NCBI GenBank assembly: GCA_963747775.1
Contig: CAVVGT010000003.1
Location: forward strand, 186,001 to 250,000
Reading direction: 5' to 3'
Length of the DNA stretch: 64,000 nt
Source: JAGVSZ01 sp963747775
GTDB lineage: Bacteria > Pseudomonadota > Gammaproteobacteria > Burkholderiales > SG8-39
Both the position numbers and the translations under genes were made by a program. Below the pieces are notes generated by a model, which had not been told where the DNA came from, did no database searches, and worked only from the letters and a program-made list of their open reading frames with translations. This document shows positions 25,601 to 35,097 of the stretch, in pieces (the first letter of the stretch is position 1; each line of letters begins with the position of its first letter).

Positions 25601-28600
25601 TCAGTCCCGGTGCGCGTAGCGCAGGTCGAGCGTGCAGGGAAAGTTGCGGTTCGGCGGCTCCGGCTTCACGACCATCGGCCCGGGCGTGTGGCCGTGGGCC
25701 CAGAAGCGCGCGAAGCGGCGCGCCTCCGCCTCGTTCGCGTTCACCGGAAAGGTCGTCGTAGCTGCGGCCGCCCGGATGCGACGACGTGGTACGTGCAGCC
25801 GCCGATCGCCCGGCCGCTCCAGGTGTCGACCACGTCGAACACGAGCGGCGCGTGCACGCCGATCGTCGGATGCAGCGCGGACGGCGGGTTCCAGGCCCGG
25901 TAGCGCACGCCCGCGACGAACTCGCCGTGCACGCCGGTCGGCGTGCAGCGGCAGCGACGCGGCCGTTGCAGGTGACCACGTGGCGCTCGCCGGTCAGGCC
26001 GCTCGACTCGCACCTGCAGGCGCTCGACCGACGAGTCGACGTAGCGCGCCGTGCCGGTGCCGCTCGATCTCCTCGCCGAGCACGTGCCACGGCTCGATCG
26101 CCTGGCGCAGCTCGAGCTTGACGCCCGTCGTAGTCGACCGTGCCGTAGCGCGGGAAGCGGAACTCGACGAACGGCGCGAACCAGTCGTCCTCGAACGGCG
26201 TAGCCCGCGCGCGCGCAGGTCGCGCGCCACGTCGCGGATGTCCTGGCTGCACGAAGTGCGGCAGCATCCAGCGGTCGTGCAGCTCGCGTGCCCCAGCGCA
26301 CCAGCGGCCGCGGTACGGCTCCTGCCAGAAGCGCGCCACCAGCGCGCGCACCAGCAGCATCTGCGCGAGGCTCATCTGCGCGTGCGGCGGCATCTCGAAC
26401 GCGCGCAGCTCGACCAGCCCGAGGCGGCCCGCTCGGACCGTCGGGCGAGTAGAGCTTGTCGATGCAGAACTCGGCGCGGTGCGTGTTGCCGGTGAGGTCG
26501 ACCAGCAGGTTGCGCAGCAGGCGGTCGACCAGCCAGGGCGGCGTCGGCTCTCGCGTGCCGGCGGCAGGTGCGCGCCATCTGCTGGAAGGCGATCTCGAGC
26601 TCGTAGAGGTTGTCGTCGCGCGCCTCGTCGACGCGCGGCGCCTGGCTGGTCGGCCCGACGAACAGCCCGGAGAACAGGTAGGAGAGCGCCGGATGGTTCT
26701 GCCAGTAGGTGATCAGGCTGCGCAGCAGGTCGGGCCGGCGCAGGAACGGGCTGTCGGCCGGCGTCGCGCCGCCGAGCGTGACGTGGTTGCCGCCGCCGGT
26801 GCCGGTGTGGCGGCCGTCGAGCATGAACTTCTCGGTGCCGAGGCGCGCCGCGCGCGCCTCCTCGTAGAGCGCGGTGGTGTTCGCCACCAGCTCGTCCCAG
26901 CTCGAGGCCGGGTGGACGTTGACCTCGATCACGCCCGGGTCGGGCGTGACGGCGAGCCGTGCAGACGCGCGGGTCGTGCGGCGGCGGGTAGCCTTCGATG
27001 CGCACCGCGCGGCCGATCGCCTCGGCGCGTCGCTCGATGGCGGCGACCAGCTCCAGGAAGTCCTCGACGTGCGTGACCGGCGGCATGAACACGTGCAGCC
27101 GGCCCTCGCGCGCCTCGACGCACAGCGCGGTGCGCACGACCTCGCGCGCCGCAGTCGCCGCCGGCGCGCGCGTGCGCGCTCGCTGCTCGCTGCGTGCGTG
27201 CGCGTCGTGCAGATCGTCGCGCGGGTCGAACGGGTCGCGCGCGAACTCCGGTTCGATCTCCTCGGGCAGGCGCTCGGGCAACGCGGCGAGCGGCAGCCGG
27301 AGACCCAGCGGGCGAATCACCGGGAACGAGGTACAGGTGTTCGCGTCGCAGCGGCCACGGCGAGCTCTCCCATGCCGAGGCCCAGGCCGGCGCTGACCGT
27401 CGCTGCCGGCCGGCTTCGCGACGACCGCCGGAGGGCGCGCTCGCAACGGGAGCACGTAACCTGCGGCATCGCCGCGCCGCGCTCGAGGATCGCTGCGCAG
27501 CCGCGCGCGCTCGTCGAGTCCTTCAGCGGCACGCGTGCGCGGATCGACGTTCGACCGGCAGCCCGGCTTCCAGCTCGAGCGAGCGGCACGGATCCTCGTA
27601 GGCCGGGATGACGAGCGCCGCGTCGAGCCCCAGCTCGTGCGCGACGGCGGCGGCGAAGCGCGCGCGCGTGCTCGACCGTCGACGTCCCGCGGCGCCTGCG
27701 TCGCCGGCGATCAACGCGGGGTCGCGCCAGAGCGCGCGCGCCGTCGCGGCGCCAGTGGATCCCGAGCGCCCAGCGCGGCAGCGGCTCGCCGGGGTACCAC
27801 TTGCCCTGGCCGAAGTGCAGCAGCCCGCCGGGCGCGAAGCGCTCGCGTCAGCCGCCATGCGAGCGCTCTCGGCGAGCGCCCGCTTGCGCGGCGACAGCGC
27901 GGTGGTAGTTCCACTCCGCGCCGTCCATGTCGTCGATCGAGACGAAGGTCGGCTCGCCGCCGTGCGTCAGGCGCACGTCCGCCGCGCCGCAGCTCGCGCG
28001 TCGACCGCGCGCCCGAGCGCGTCGATCGCGAGCCATTGCGTCGTCGGTGTACGGGCGCGTGACGCGCGGGTCCTCGTGCACGCGCGTCACCGTCATCTCG
28101 AACTCGAGCGTCGACTCGCACGGGCTCGGTGAAGCCGGTGACCGGCGCCGCGCTCGTCGGGCACGGCGGTCGCGGCGAGCGGGATATGGCCCTCGCCCGC
28201 GAGCAGGCCCGAAGTCGGATCGAGCCCGATCCAGCCCGCGCCGGGCACGTAGACCTCGGCCCACGCGTGCAGGTCGGTGAAGTCGGCCGTCGGTCCCGTG
28301 GGTCCGTCGAGCGGCTTGACGTCGGCGGCGAGCTGGACCAGGTAGCCCGACACGAAGCGCGCGGCGAGGCCGAGATGCCGCAGCATCTGCACCAGCAGCC
28401 AGCCCGAGTCGCGGCAGGAGCCCGCAGCGCAGGCGAAGCGTCTCGTCCGGCGTCTGCACGCCGGCTCCATGCGCACGAGATACTTCACGCTCGCTCTGCA
28501 GCCCGCTGGTTCAGCGCCACGAGGAAGTCGACCGTGTTGATGCCCGGCTTGAAGCCGCTCGCGCCGAAACTCGTCGAGCCACTTGGCGAGCAGCGGGCCG

Positions 28601-28972
28601 GCGGGCTCCGTCTCGCAGATAGGGCGCGAGCTCGGTGGCGAGCTGGGCCGGGTAGTCGAACGGGAAGCTGCTCGGCCCAGTGCTCGACGAAGAAGTCGAA
28701 CGGATTGATGACGGTCATGTCGGCGACCAGATCGACCGTGCACCGACAGCGCCTGCGCTTGCTCCGGAAAGACGAGCCGCGCGATGTAGTTGCCGTAGGC
28801 GTCCTGCTGCCAGTTGATGAAGTGCTTCTCGGGCTCGATGCGCAGGGAGTAGCAGAGGATCGGCGTGCGGCAATGCGGCGCCGGGCGCAGCCGCACCTCG
28901 TGCGGCGAGAGGCTCGACCAGCCGGTCGAACGCATACCGGGTCTGGTGGTGGAGGGCGACGCGGATGGTCAC
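25601..28972 (-). pseudogene. transglutaminase-like/DUF2126 protein, broken by many indels
   Basis: The span encodes, in pieces, one protein of the transglutaminase-DUF2126 family (3372 bases, matching a normal length near 1120 residues). The start is GTG 28972, overlapping the Anbu gene stop; the end is RNFPCTLDLRYAHRD then TGA at 25603-25601. Conserved blocks are intact but change frame: an N-terminal bundle (EPEKHFINWQQDAYGN), the transglutaminase core (DFTDLHAWAEVYVPGAGWIG), and DUF2126 (EKFMLDGRHTGTGGGNHVTL). Between 28120 and 28915 I located eleven one-base indels, ten of them insertions, mostly extra G or C. Amino-acid conservation between them suggests sequence error or very recent decay. 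In this family the protein is thought to act with ATP-grasp and alpha-E partners. Confidence 0.85.
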
Positions 28973-29715
28973 GAGCCCTTCTCGTCCTCCCAATACGGAT
29001 CGGGCAGCTGCGCGAACACCCGCCGCAGGCCTTCACCCCACTGGTGATGGATCATCGTGAAGTACGGGTCGGTCTCGCCGATGCGGCGCTTGAGCTGCAC
29101 GCGCAGCGCGTTGTTCTGGTAGCAGACCAGGTCGATCGGCAGTCCGACCGACACGTTCGAGCGCATCGTCGAGTCGAACGAGATCAGCACGCACTTGGTC
29201 GCGTCGACGACGGTGGTCCATGGCTTGACCACGCGATCGATGATCGGCTTGCCGTACTTCGTCTCGCCGACCTGGAAGTACGGGGTTTCGGAGCTCGCTT
29301 CGATGAAGTTGCCCTCCTGGTAGATCATGAAGAGGCGCTGCGGCTCGCCGCCGATCTGGCCGCCCAGGATGAAGCTCGCGCTCGCGTCGATGTTGTGCTG
29401 CGTGAGGTACGGCCCGTCGCGCCGCTTCACCTCGCGCAGGCACTCCCCGAGCATCGACGAGACGTCGTACATCGAAGGCGCGGTCCAGATGCTCGGCGCG
29501 CCTTCCGCGCGCCGCGAGTGCTGCTCGAGGAGGTTGATCGCGTTCTGCGTGACCGACAGGTTGCCCGACGTCAGGATGACGATCACCCGATCGCCCGGCC
29601 GCTCGTAGACCGTCATCTTGCGGAAGCTCGACACGTGGTCGACGCCGGCGTTCGTGCGCGAGTCGGACGCAAACACCATGCCGCTTTCGAGCAGCACGCC
29701 CACACAGTAGGTCAT
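28969..29715 (-). CDS. Anbu, proteasome-type Ntn-hydrolase
   Basis: A 248-residue proteasome-related peptidase (ancestral beta subunit). After Met the sequence is TYCVGVLLESGMVFASDSRTNAG, giving the nucleophile Thr-2, Asp-18 and Lys-33 in the Ntn-hydrolase arrangement. ISFDSTMRSNVSVGLPIDLV is a family-specific block. Known Anbu proteins assemble into open helical or ring oligomers, and their substrate is unknown. The gene is third in an operon of ATP-grasp, alpha-E, Anbu and transglutaminase/DUF2126, the usual Anbu setting, and its stop overlaps the next start. Confidence 0.92.
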   Translation of the reverse strand: MTYCVGVLLESGMVFASDSRTNAGVDHVSSFRKMTVYERPGDRVIVILTSGNLSVTQNAINLLEQHSRRAEGAPSIWTAPSMYDVSSMLGECLREVKRRDGPYLTQHNIDASASFILGGQIGGEPQRLFMIYQEGNFIEASSETPYFQVGETKYGKPIIDRVVKPWTTVVDATKCVLISFDSTMRSNVSVGLPIDLVCYQNNALRVQLKRRIGETDPYFTMIHHQWGEGLRRVFAQLPDPYWEDEKGS

Positions 29716-29780
29716 CGCGTGAAAAGCCCGGGCAATGGAAGAGCCGTGATTCTACGGTAGAGCCGGTCGCCGCACGGCGG

Positions 29781-30737
29781 CTACTGGTAGGTCGGCACGA
29801 GGAAGTGCTTGTCGACCTCGGCGTTGAGCGCGCCGATCTTCTCGAGGAAGTCGAGCAGCCACTCGTGGAGACCGGCCTCGAAGATCTTCTCCGTCTTGCC
29901 GTAGTGCAGGAGAGCGTGAATCTCGCCGGCCAGGCGTTCGGGCTCCAGGCGACCCTCGTCCGACAGACCTTTGATGATCTCGTAGAGCTCGTTCATGCAG
30001 GCGTGCAGGCTGCGCGGGACGTCGTCGCGCAGGATCAGCACCTCGGCGACGCGGAACGGCGTGATGAGGTCGCGGTAGATCTTGCGGTAGATGCTGAACG
30101 CGGAGACCGAGCGCAGCAACGCCGACCACTGGTAGTAGTCGACCGCGCCACCGACGTCGTGCGCGCTCGGCAGCAGCGTGTGGTACTTCACGTCGAGGAT
30201 GCGCGCGGTGTTGTCGGCGCGCTCCAGGAAGGTGCCCAGGCGGATGAAGCTGAACGCCTCGTCGCGGATCATCGTGCCGAAGGTGATGCCGCGGAAGAGG
30301 TGCGAGCGGTCCTTCACCCAGTCGAAGAACGGCGACACGCCGCCGCTGATGTCGGCGAACGTCTTGTTGCGCATCGCGAGCCAGGTGTCGTTGAGGCTCT
30401 CCCACATCTCGATCGTCACCGCGCCGCGCTGGGCCCGGGCGTTCTCGCGCGCGGTCTGCAGCGAGGAGAAGATCGAGGACGGGTTGGACGCGTCCAGCGT
30501 CATGAAGTGCAGCACCTGCTCGGCCTGGAGGTCCGAGTAGCGCTGGTAGTAGCTCGTGGCCAGCCCGTTGATGATGAGCGGCAGCGCCCACGGTTCGGCC
30601 CACTTCTCGCCGGGCTCGAGGATGCGATAGGGAAGCAGCGACATGCGGTAGGTGACATCGAGCATCCGCGCGATATTCTCAGCGCGCTCGATGTGGCGCG
30701 ACATCCAGTAGAGGTCGTTGGCGGTGCGGGACAGCAT
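29781..30737 (-). CDS. alpha-E domain protein
   Basis: A 318-residue all-helical protein of the alpha-E (DUF403) family. It starts with MLSRTANDLYWMSRHIERAENIARML, the family signature, followed by LSDEGRLEP and a second RADNTARILD helix in the middle. Such proteins are almost always encoded with a circularly permuted ATP-grasp and a transglutaminase. They are proposed to take part in peptide ligation or modification, without a demonstrated reaction. It is the second gene of the operon, 65 bases upstream of Anbu. Confidence 0.9.
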   Translation of the reverse strand: MLSRTANDLYWMSRHIERAENIARMLDVTYRMSLLPYRILEPGEKWAEPWALPLIINGLATSYYQRYSDLQAEQVLHFMTLDASNPSSIFSSLQTARENARAQRGAVTIEMWESLNDTWLAMRNKTFADISGGVSPFFDWVKDRSHLFRGITFGTMIRDEAFSFIRLGTFLERADNTARILDVKYHTLLPSAHDVGGAVDYYQWSALLRSVSAFSIYRKIYRDLITPFRVAEVLILRDDVPRSLHACMNELYEIIKGLSDEGRLEPERLAGEIHALLHYGKTEKIFEAGLHEWLLDFLEKIGALNAEVDKHFLVPTYQ

Positions 30738-30767
30738 GTCAGTTCATCACGATGCGAGGGGACCCAA

Positions 30768-30860
30768 GGAGGGGTTGGGGACCCCTCCGCCTCAACCCGG
30801 CCGCTGTGCGGCGCCCCCTCGTGCTCCCCGAAGTCGGGGACGGCGATGCCTGCGGCATCG
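30768..30860. repeat. three-hairpin intergenic element inside the Anbu operon
   Basis: The 135-base gap between the ATP-grasp and alpha-E genes holds three perfect stems in a row. They are GGAGGGGT/ACCCCTCC (30768-30788), TCCCCGA/TCGGGGA (30825-30840) and CGATGCC/GGCATCG (30844-30860). No T-run follows on the operon strand. It could stabilise the transcript, tune expression between the genes, or be a REP-like repeat. Confidence 0.65.
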
Positions 30861-30872
30861 GCTTCATCGGTC

Positions 30873-32297
30873 TCACCGCTCGAGCACCCAGGTGTCCTTG
30901 GTGCCGCCGCCCTGCGAGGAGTTCACCACCAGCGAGCCTTCCTTCAGCGCGACGCGCGTCAGGCCGCCGGGCACCAGCCGCACTTCGCGCCCGGACAGCA
31001 CGAACGGCCGCAGGTCGATGTGCCGGGGTGCGATCCCGGCCTCCACGAACGTCGGGCAGGTCGAAAGCGCGAGCGTCGGCTGGGCGATGTACTTTTCCGG
31101 GTTGGCGATGATCCGCTCGCGGAATTCGGCGCGTTGCGCCAGCGTCGACGCGGGGCCGACCAGCATCCCGTAGCCGCCCGATCCGTGCACCTCCTTGACG
31201 ACCAGCTCGTGCAGATGCTCCAGGACGTACCGCAGGTCGTCCTTCTTGCGCAGTTGCCAGGTGGGCACGTTGTTCAGGATCGGCTTCTCGCCGAGGTAGT
31301 ACTCGATCATCTCCGGCACGTGCGGATACATCGACTTGTCGTCGGCAACCCCGGTGCCGATCGCGTTGGCGAGCGTCACGCGGCCGGCCTGGTAGGCGGA
31401 GAAGAGCCCCGCGACGCCGAGCAGCGAATCGGGCCGGAACACCTGCGGATCGATGAAGTCGTCGTCGATGCGCCGGTAGATCACGTCCACCCGCTTCGGG
31501 CCCCGCGTGGTGCGCATGAACACGGTCTGATCGCGCACCATCAGGTCCTGTCCCTCGACGAGCTCGATGCCCATCTGCTGCGCGAGGAAAGTGTGCTCGA
31601 AGTACGCCGAGTTGTAGGCGCCGGGCGTGAGCAGCACCACGGTCGGGTCGGTGACGCCCGCCGGCGCGACCTGGCGGAGCGTGTCGAGCAGCAGGTCGGG
31701 GTAGTGGTCGATCGGCGCGACTTCCTGCAGCGCGAAGAGCTCGGGGAACAGCCGCATCATCATCTTGCGGTTCTCGAGCATGTACGACACGCCCGAGGGC
31801 ACGCGCAGGTTGTCCTCGAGCACGTAGAACTCGCCCTTGCCGGCGCGCACCACGTCGACGCCGGCGACGTGCGCGTAGATGTCGCCCGGCACCTTCATCC
31901 CCTGCATCACGCTGCGGTACTGCGCGTTCTCGAGCGCCTTGCGCGGCGGGATGATCCCTTCGCGCAGGATCGACTGCTCGTGGTAGATGTCGCGCAGGAA
32001 CAGGTTGAGGGCGCGCACGCGCTGCACCAGCCCCTGTTCCAGCATCTGCCATTCGTCGGCGGGAAGGATGCGCGGCACGAAGTCGAACGGGATCAGCCGC
32101 TCCTCGGCCGCCTCGTCGCCGTACACCGCGAACGTGATGCCCACCCGCTGGAACAGGACGTCGGCTTCCTGGCGCTTCTGCGCGCGCACCTCGGGCGCGA
32201 GCTTCGCCAGCCATTCGGCGTAGCGGCGATAGTGCGGCAGCACCTCGCCGGCAAGGCCGTGCATCTCGTCGAAGCAGATGGGGAGTGTCGCGGTCAT
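30873..32297 (-). CDS. circularly permuted type 2 ATP-grasp protein
   Basis: A 474-residue member of the CP-ATP-grasp_2 family. Typical stretches are FCFDEMHG-like at the start, FDFVPRILPADEW, LNLFLRDIYHEQSIL and GVSYMLENRKMMMR. The LLTPGAYNSAYFEH, GVADDKSMYPHVPEMI and KEVHGSGGYGML segments hold the likely ATP/Mg residues. ATP-grasp folds make amide bonds through an acyl-phosphate, and this subfamily is predicted to ligate peptides or amino acids. ATG 32297 is chosen because the upstream extension is unlike the family. It is the first gene of the Anbu operon. Confidence 0.92.
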   Translation of the reverse strand: MTATLPICFDEMHGLAGEVLPHYRRYAEWLAKLAPEVRAQKRQEADVLFQRVGITFAVYGDEAAEERLIPFDFVPRILPADEWQMLEQGLVQRVRALNLFLRDIYHEQSILREGIIPPRKALENAQYRSVMQGMKVPGDIYAHVAGVDVVRAGKGEFYVLEDNLRVPSGVSYMLENRKMMMRLFPELFALQEVAPIDHYPDLLLDTLRQVAPAGVTDPTVVLLTPGAYNSAYFEHTFLAQQMGIELVEGQDLMVRDQTVFMRTTRGPKRVDVIYRRIDDDFIDPQVFRPDSLLGVAGLFSAYQAGRVTLANAIGTGVADDKSMYPHVPEMIEYYLGEKPILNNVPTWQLRKKDDLRYVLEHLHELVVKEVHGSGGYGMLVGPASTLAQRAEFRERIIANPEKYIAQPTLALSTCPTFVEAGIAPRHIDLRPFVLSGREVRLVPGGLTRVALKEGSLVVNSSQGGGTKDTWVLER

Positions 32298-32451
32298 GGC
32301 GCGGGCGGGTGTCGATCTAGTGTAGCGCACCGCTTCGCGTGCAGGAGTAATGCGCGTGCCAGCCCGCGACCTGGCGGAAAAGCCTGCTTCGGTGCGCGCG
32401 CCGGCACTGCTGCGGTGCGTGGCGCCCGCCGGTGGTGCGCAACGCGCTTGC

Positions 32452-32457
32452 TATACT
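32452..32457 (+). promoter_or_regulatory. candidate -10 box upstream of 32507 gene
   Basis: TATACT in an otherwise GC-rich stretch, 50 bases before the ATG of the unknown gene and divergent from the Anbu operon. No convincing -35 box is seen. Confidence 0.35.
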
Positions 32458-32506
32458 CGCCGCGGCCCGCATCCGCCTCCGCCGCCTCTTCTTTGCAATC
32501 CTGCGC

Positions 32507-33346
32507 ATGAGCAACCCGATCACCGCAACCGTCGTCGTCGAGGGCGATCCGGCGCTGCTCGCGGGTTACCGGGCGCGCGTGAACGCGCTGCTCGATGCGG
32601 AGACGACCGGCCCGTACCGGGAGCTGCACACCGCTGGCCGGCTCGACTATCGCCTCAAGGCGAGCGGCGTGCCGTATCCGCCGTTCGTCGAGGCCTCCGG
32701 GGAGTTCCCCGAGCTTACGGTGCGGGTCGTGTGGCAGAACCCGCTCGGCGGCACCGGCGGGAACGCGACCATCCGTGCCGGCAGGCTCGTCGACCAGGCG
32801 ACCGGGAGCACAGCGGAGGCGGGTCGCGGGCTCGAGTTGCGCGCCGAGCGCGACGGCACGATCGCGCTCGCGGTCGCGACGCGTCGGCGGCGCGCGGGCG
32901 AGTGGATCGGCTACGCGGTCACTGCGCGGCAGCACGGCTACTTCAGGGCATCGGGCGGCGCGACCGTGCTCGAGGCGGCCGACGGCGCCGAGCCCGAATG
33001 GGCCGAGCGCTGGATCGTTCGCGGCGACGATGCGACCTACGCGGAGCTCGACCCGCGCGAGCCGCTCGACGCGTCGCTCGCCGCGGAGCTCGAGCGCCTC
33101 GCGCTCGACTTCGCGGACGAGTGGCTCTGGTTCGCCGCGGCGCCCCTCGAGGACACTGCGATCGAGCGTCAGCGCTACGCGGACTACGGGTTCACGATCA
33201 ACCCTGCCAATCTGCGGACCGCGAAGCTGCGCACGGTGCTGAAGGAAGCCCCTGACGGCGGGCGCGTGCTCGAGGCGACGGAGCCCGAGGCGCGCGCCGT
33301 CGTTGCACTCGTGGCGCGGCTGTGGCTCCAGGCCGAGCGTCACTGA
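32507..33346 (+). CDS. conserved hypothetical protein
   Basis: A 279-residue soluble protein that I do not recognise. It appears to have a beta-rich first half (ITATVVVEGDPALLAGYRAR, FPELTVRVVWQNPLGG) and an acidic alpha/beta second half (FADEWLWFAAAPLEDTAIER, then YGFTINPANLRTAKLR). No signal peptide or membrane helix is seen. ATG 32507 is supported by the upstream -10-like box and by the loss of sensible sequence before it. The next gene, a hydrolase, begins one base after its stop, so they share a transcript. Confidence 0.7.
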   Translation: MSNPITATVVVEGDPALLAGYRARVNALLDAETTGPYRELHTAGRLDYRLKASGVPYPPFVEASGEFPELTVRVVWQNPLGGTGGNATIRAGRLVDQATGSTAEAGRGLELRAERDGTIALAVATRRRRAGEWIGYAVTARQHGYFRASGGATVLEAADGAEPEWAERWIVRGDDATYAELDPREPLDASLAAELERLALDFADEWLWFAAAPLEDTAIERQRYADYGFTINPANLRTAKLRTVLKEAPDGGRVLEATEPEARAVVALVARLWLQAERH

Positions 33347-33347
33347 C

Positions 33348-34208
33348 ATGAGCGCGAGCAGCCACCGGCATACCCTCACCGCCGCCAGCGCGAGCGGGCT
33401 GCATCGGCTTTCCTACCTCGAGTGGGGCGACCCGGCGAACCCGCGCGTGCTGGTGTGCGTCCATGGGCTCACGCGCTGCGCCCGCGACTTCGATCCGCTC
33501 GCGGCAGCGCTGTCCGACCGCTATCGTGTGGTGTGTCCCGACATGCCGGGCCGCGGCGAGAGCGGCTGGCTGAAGAACCCGATGGAGTACGGGCAGCCGA
33601 CTTACGTGAACGACGCCGTAACGCTCGTTGCACGGCTCGGCGTCGACGCGGTCGACTGGGTCGGCACCTCGATGGGCGGGCTGCTCGGCATGGCGCTGGC
33701 CTCGCTCGAAGGCACGCCGATCCGGCGCATGGTCGTCAACGAAGCTGGACCGCTGGTCGCGGCGACCGCGCTGGAGCGCATCGGCACCTACGTCGGTAAA
33801 GCGCCCGATTTCCCATCGATCGAAGCGGCGGAGCACTACATCCGCACGATCAGCGCGCCGTTCGGCCCGCACACCGACGCGGAGTGGCGCTTCCTCACCG
33901 AGCACGTCGTGCGCCGGAAAGCCGATGGCACCTACCGCGTCCACTACGATCCGGCGCTCGCGGTGCCGTTCAACGCGGCGGCGCCGCACCAGGACATCGA
34001 CCTCTGGCCGATCTGGGAGCAGGTGCGCTGTCCGACGCTCGTGATCCGCGGCGAGTTGTCGGACCTGCTCTCGCGCGAGACCGCCGAGCGCATGAAGACG
34101 AGCGGCCCACGTGCGCAGGTGGTCGAGATACCGGGCGTCGGCCATGCCCCGACGCTCATGCAGCCCGACCAGATCGCGATTGTCCGCGACTTCCTGTTGG
34201 CGGGTTGA
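33348..34208 (+). CDS. alpha/beta hydrolase
   Basis: A 286-residue alpha/beta-hydrolase-fold protein. The oxyanion motif CVHGLTR, the nucleophile elbow GTSMGG, the acid in RGELSDLLS and the His in GVGHAPTL form a complete catalytic triad. The VCPDMPGRGESGWL strand-loop is typical of lactone, ester and epoxide hydrolase relatives. The substrate cannot be read from sequence. It is translated one base behind the unknown gene and converges with the peptidase gene, with 12 bases between stops. Confidence 0.88.
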   Translation: MSASSHRHTLTAASASGLHRLSYLEWGDPANPRVLVCVHGLTRCARDFDPLAAALSDRYRVVCPDMPGRGESGWLKNPMEYGQPTYVNDAVTLVARLGVDAVDWVGTSMGGLLGMALASLEGTPIRRMVVNEAGPLVAATALERIGTYVGKAPDFPSIEAAEHYIRTISAPFGPHTDAEWRFLTEHVVRRKADGTYRVHYDPALAVPFNAAAPHQDIDLWPIWEQVRCPTLVIRGELSDLLSRETAERMKTSGPRAQVVEIPGVGHAPTLMQPDQIAIVRDFLLAG

Positions 34209-34220
34209 CCGCGACGGTCG

Positions 34221-35006
34221 TCAGGCCGGCGGCGGGAGCCGCGCAGCGGGATCCTGGCGATAGAAGAGCTTGAGCTGCTCGTACACGCCCGGGAACTCGT
34301 CGCGCAAGGCGCGCGGATCGGTGAAGAAGGCCTCGCTCGTCACCGCGAAGAACTCGGCCGGGTGCTCCGCGCCATACGGATCGAGCAGCGTCTCCTTGTC
34401 GCGGTCGACCATCCCGACGAAACGCGCGTACGCCGACTCGAGCGTGCGCTGCCAGACACCGGCGTCCATGTCTGCGTGCGGCACCGGGAAGCCGTCGGCC
34501 TCGCCCTTGAGCATGTCGATCTTGTGGGCGAATTCGTGGATCACGACGTTGTACCCGGGCTCGCCGCCGGCCTCTGCGGGCGTGGCGCCGAGCGCGACGT
34601 CTTCCCACGAAAGGGCGACCGGACCGCCGGGCCATGCTTCGCCCGACAGCTCGTCGTCCCACTCGTGCATCACCCCGTCCTCGTCCAGCTCCTGCCGGCG
34701 CACCCGGAACTCGCCGGGGTAGACGACGACCCCCACCCAACCGTCGTAGAAATCGAGCCCGAGATTGAGTATCGGCAGGCACGCCTGCAGCGCGATCGCG
34801 AGCCGGATCTCGTCGGTCAGCTCGAGGCCGCCGGCCGCGGCGAGCTCCTTCTCGTGCAGGAACAGCACCGCGAGCTCGCGCAGGCGGCGTGCGTCGTCGG
34901 CCGGCAGGCCGGCAAGAAAGGGCAGCTGCGCGACGACGCGGTTCCAGAGAGCCTCGTCGATCGTCGCGCGCTTGATCACGCGCTTGCGGCGCCAGGTGCG
35001 GAACAC
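34221..35006 (-). CDS. mtfA: MtfA-like zinc metallopeptidase
   Basis: The frame gives about 261 residues from GTG 35006; longer starts (35072, 35129) overlap the relA start and add Arg-rich sequence, so I prefer the short form. The zinc motif VIHEFAHKID (HExxH type) and the distal EHPAEFFAVTSEAFF helix match MtfA. So do ACLPILNLGLDFYDG and the YRQDPAARL end. In E. coli MtfA binds and inactivates the repressor Mlc, affecting glucose uptake; no Mlc is in this window. It is divergent from relA. Confidence 0.86.
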   Translation of the reverse strand: MFRTWRRKRVIKRATIDEALWNRVVAQLPFLAGLPADDARRLRELAVLFLHEKELAAAGGLELTDEIRLAIALQACLPILNLGLDFYDGWVGVVVYPGEFRVRRQELDEDGVMHEWDDELSGEAWPGGPVALSWEDVALGATPAEAGGEPGYNVVIHEFAHKIDMLKGEADGFPVPHADMDAGVWQRTLESAYARFVGMVDRDKETLLDPYGAEHPAEFFAVTSEAFFTDPRALRDEFPGVYEQLKLFYRQDPAARLPPPA

Positions 35007-35097
35007 GGGATGCGGTGCGATGGAACGCGCGCGCCGATTATGACGCACGCGGTCGCGGCCGTCCGGTAACATTGACCGCGTTCGAAAGTCTCCCGCA

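Noticed and set aside
25538..28980. Several small unrelated genes in either strand
   Set aside because: Pieces in different minus-strand frames join into one conserved transglutaminase/DUF2126 protein.
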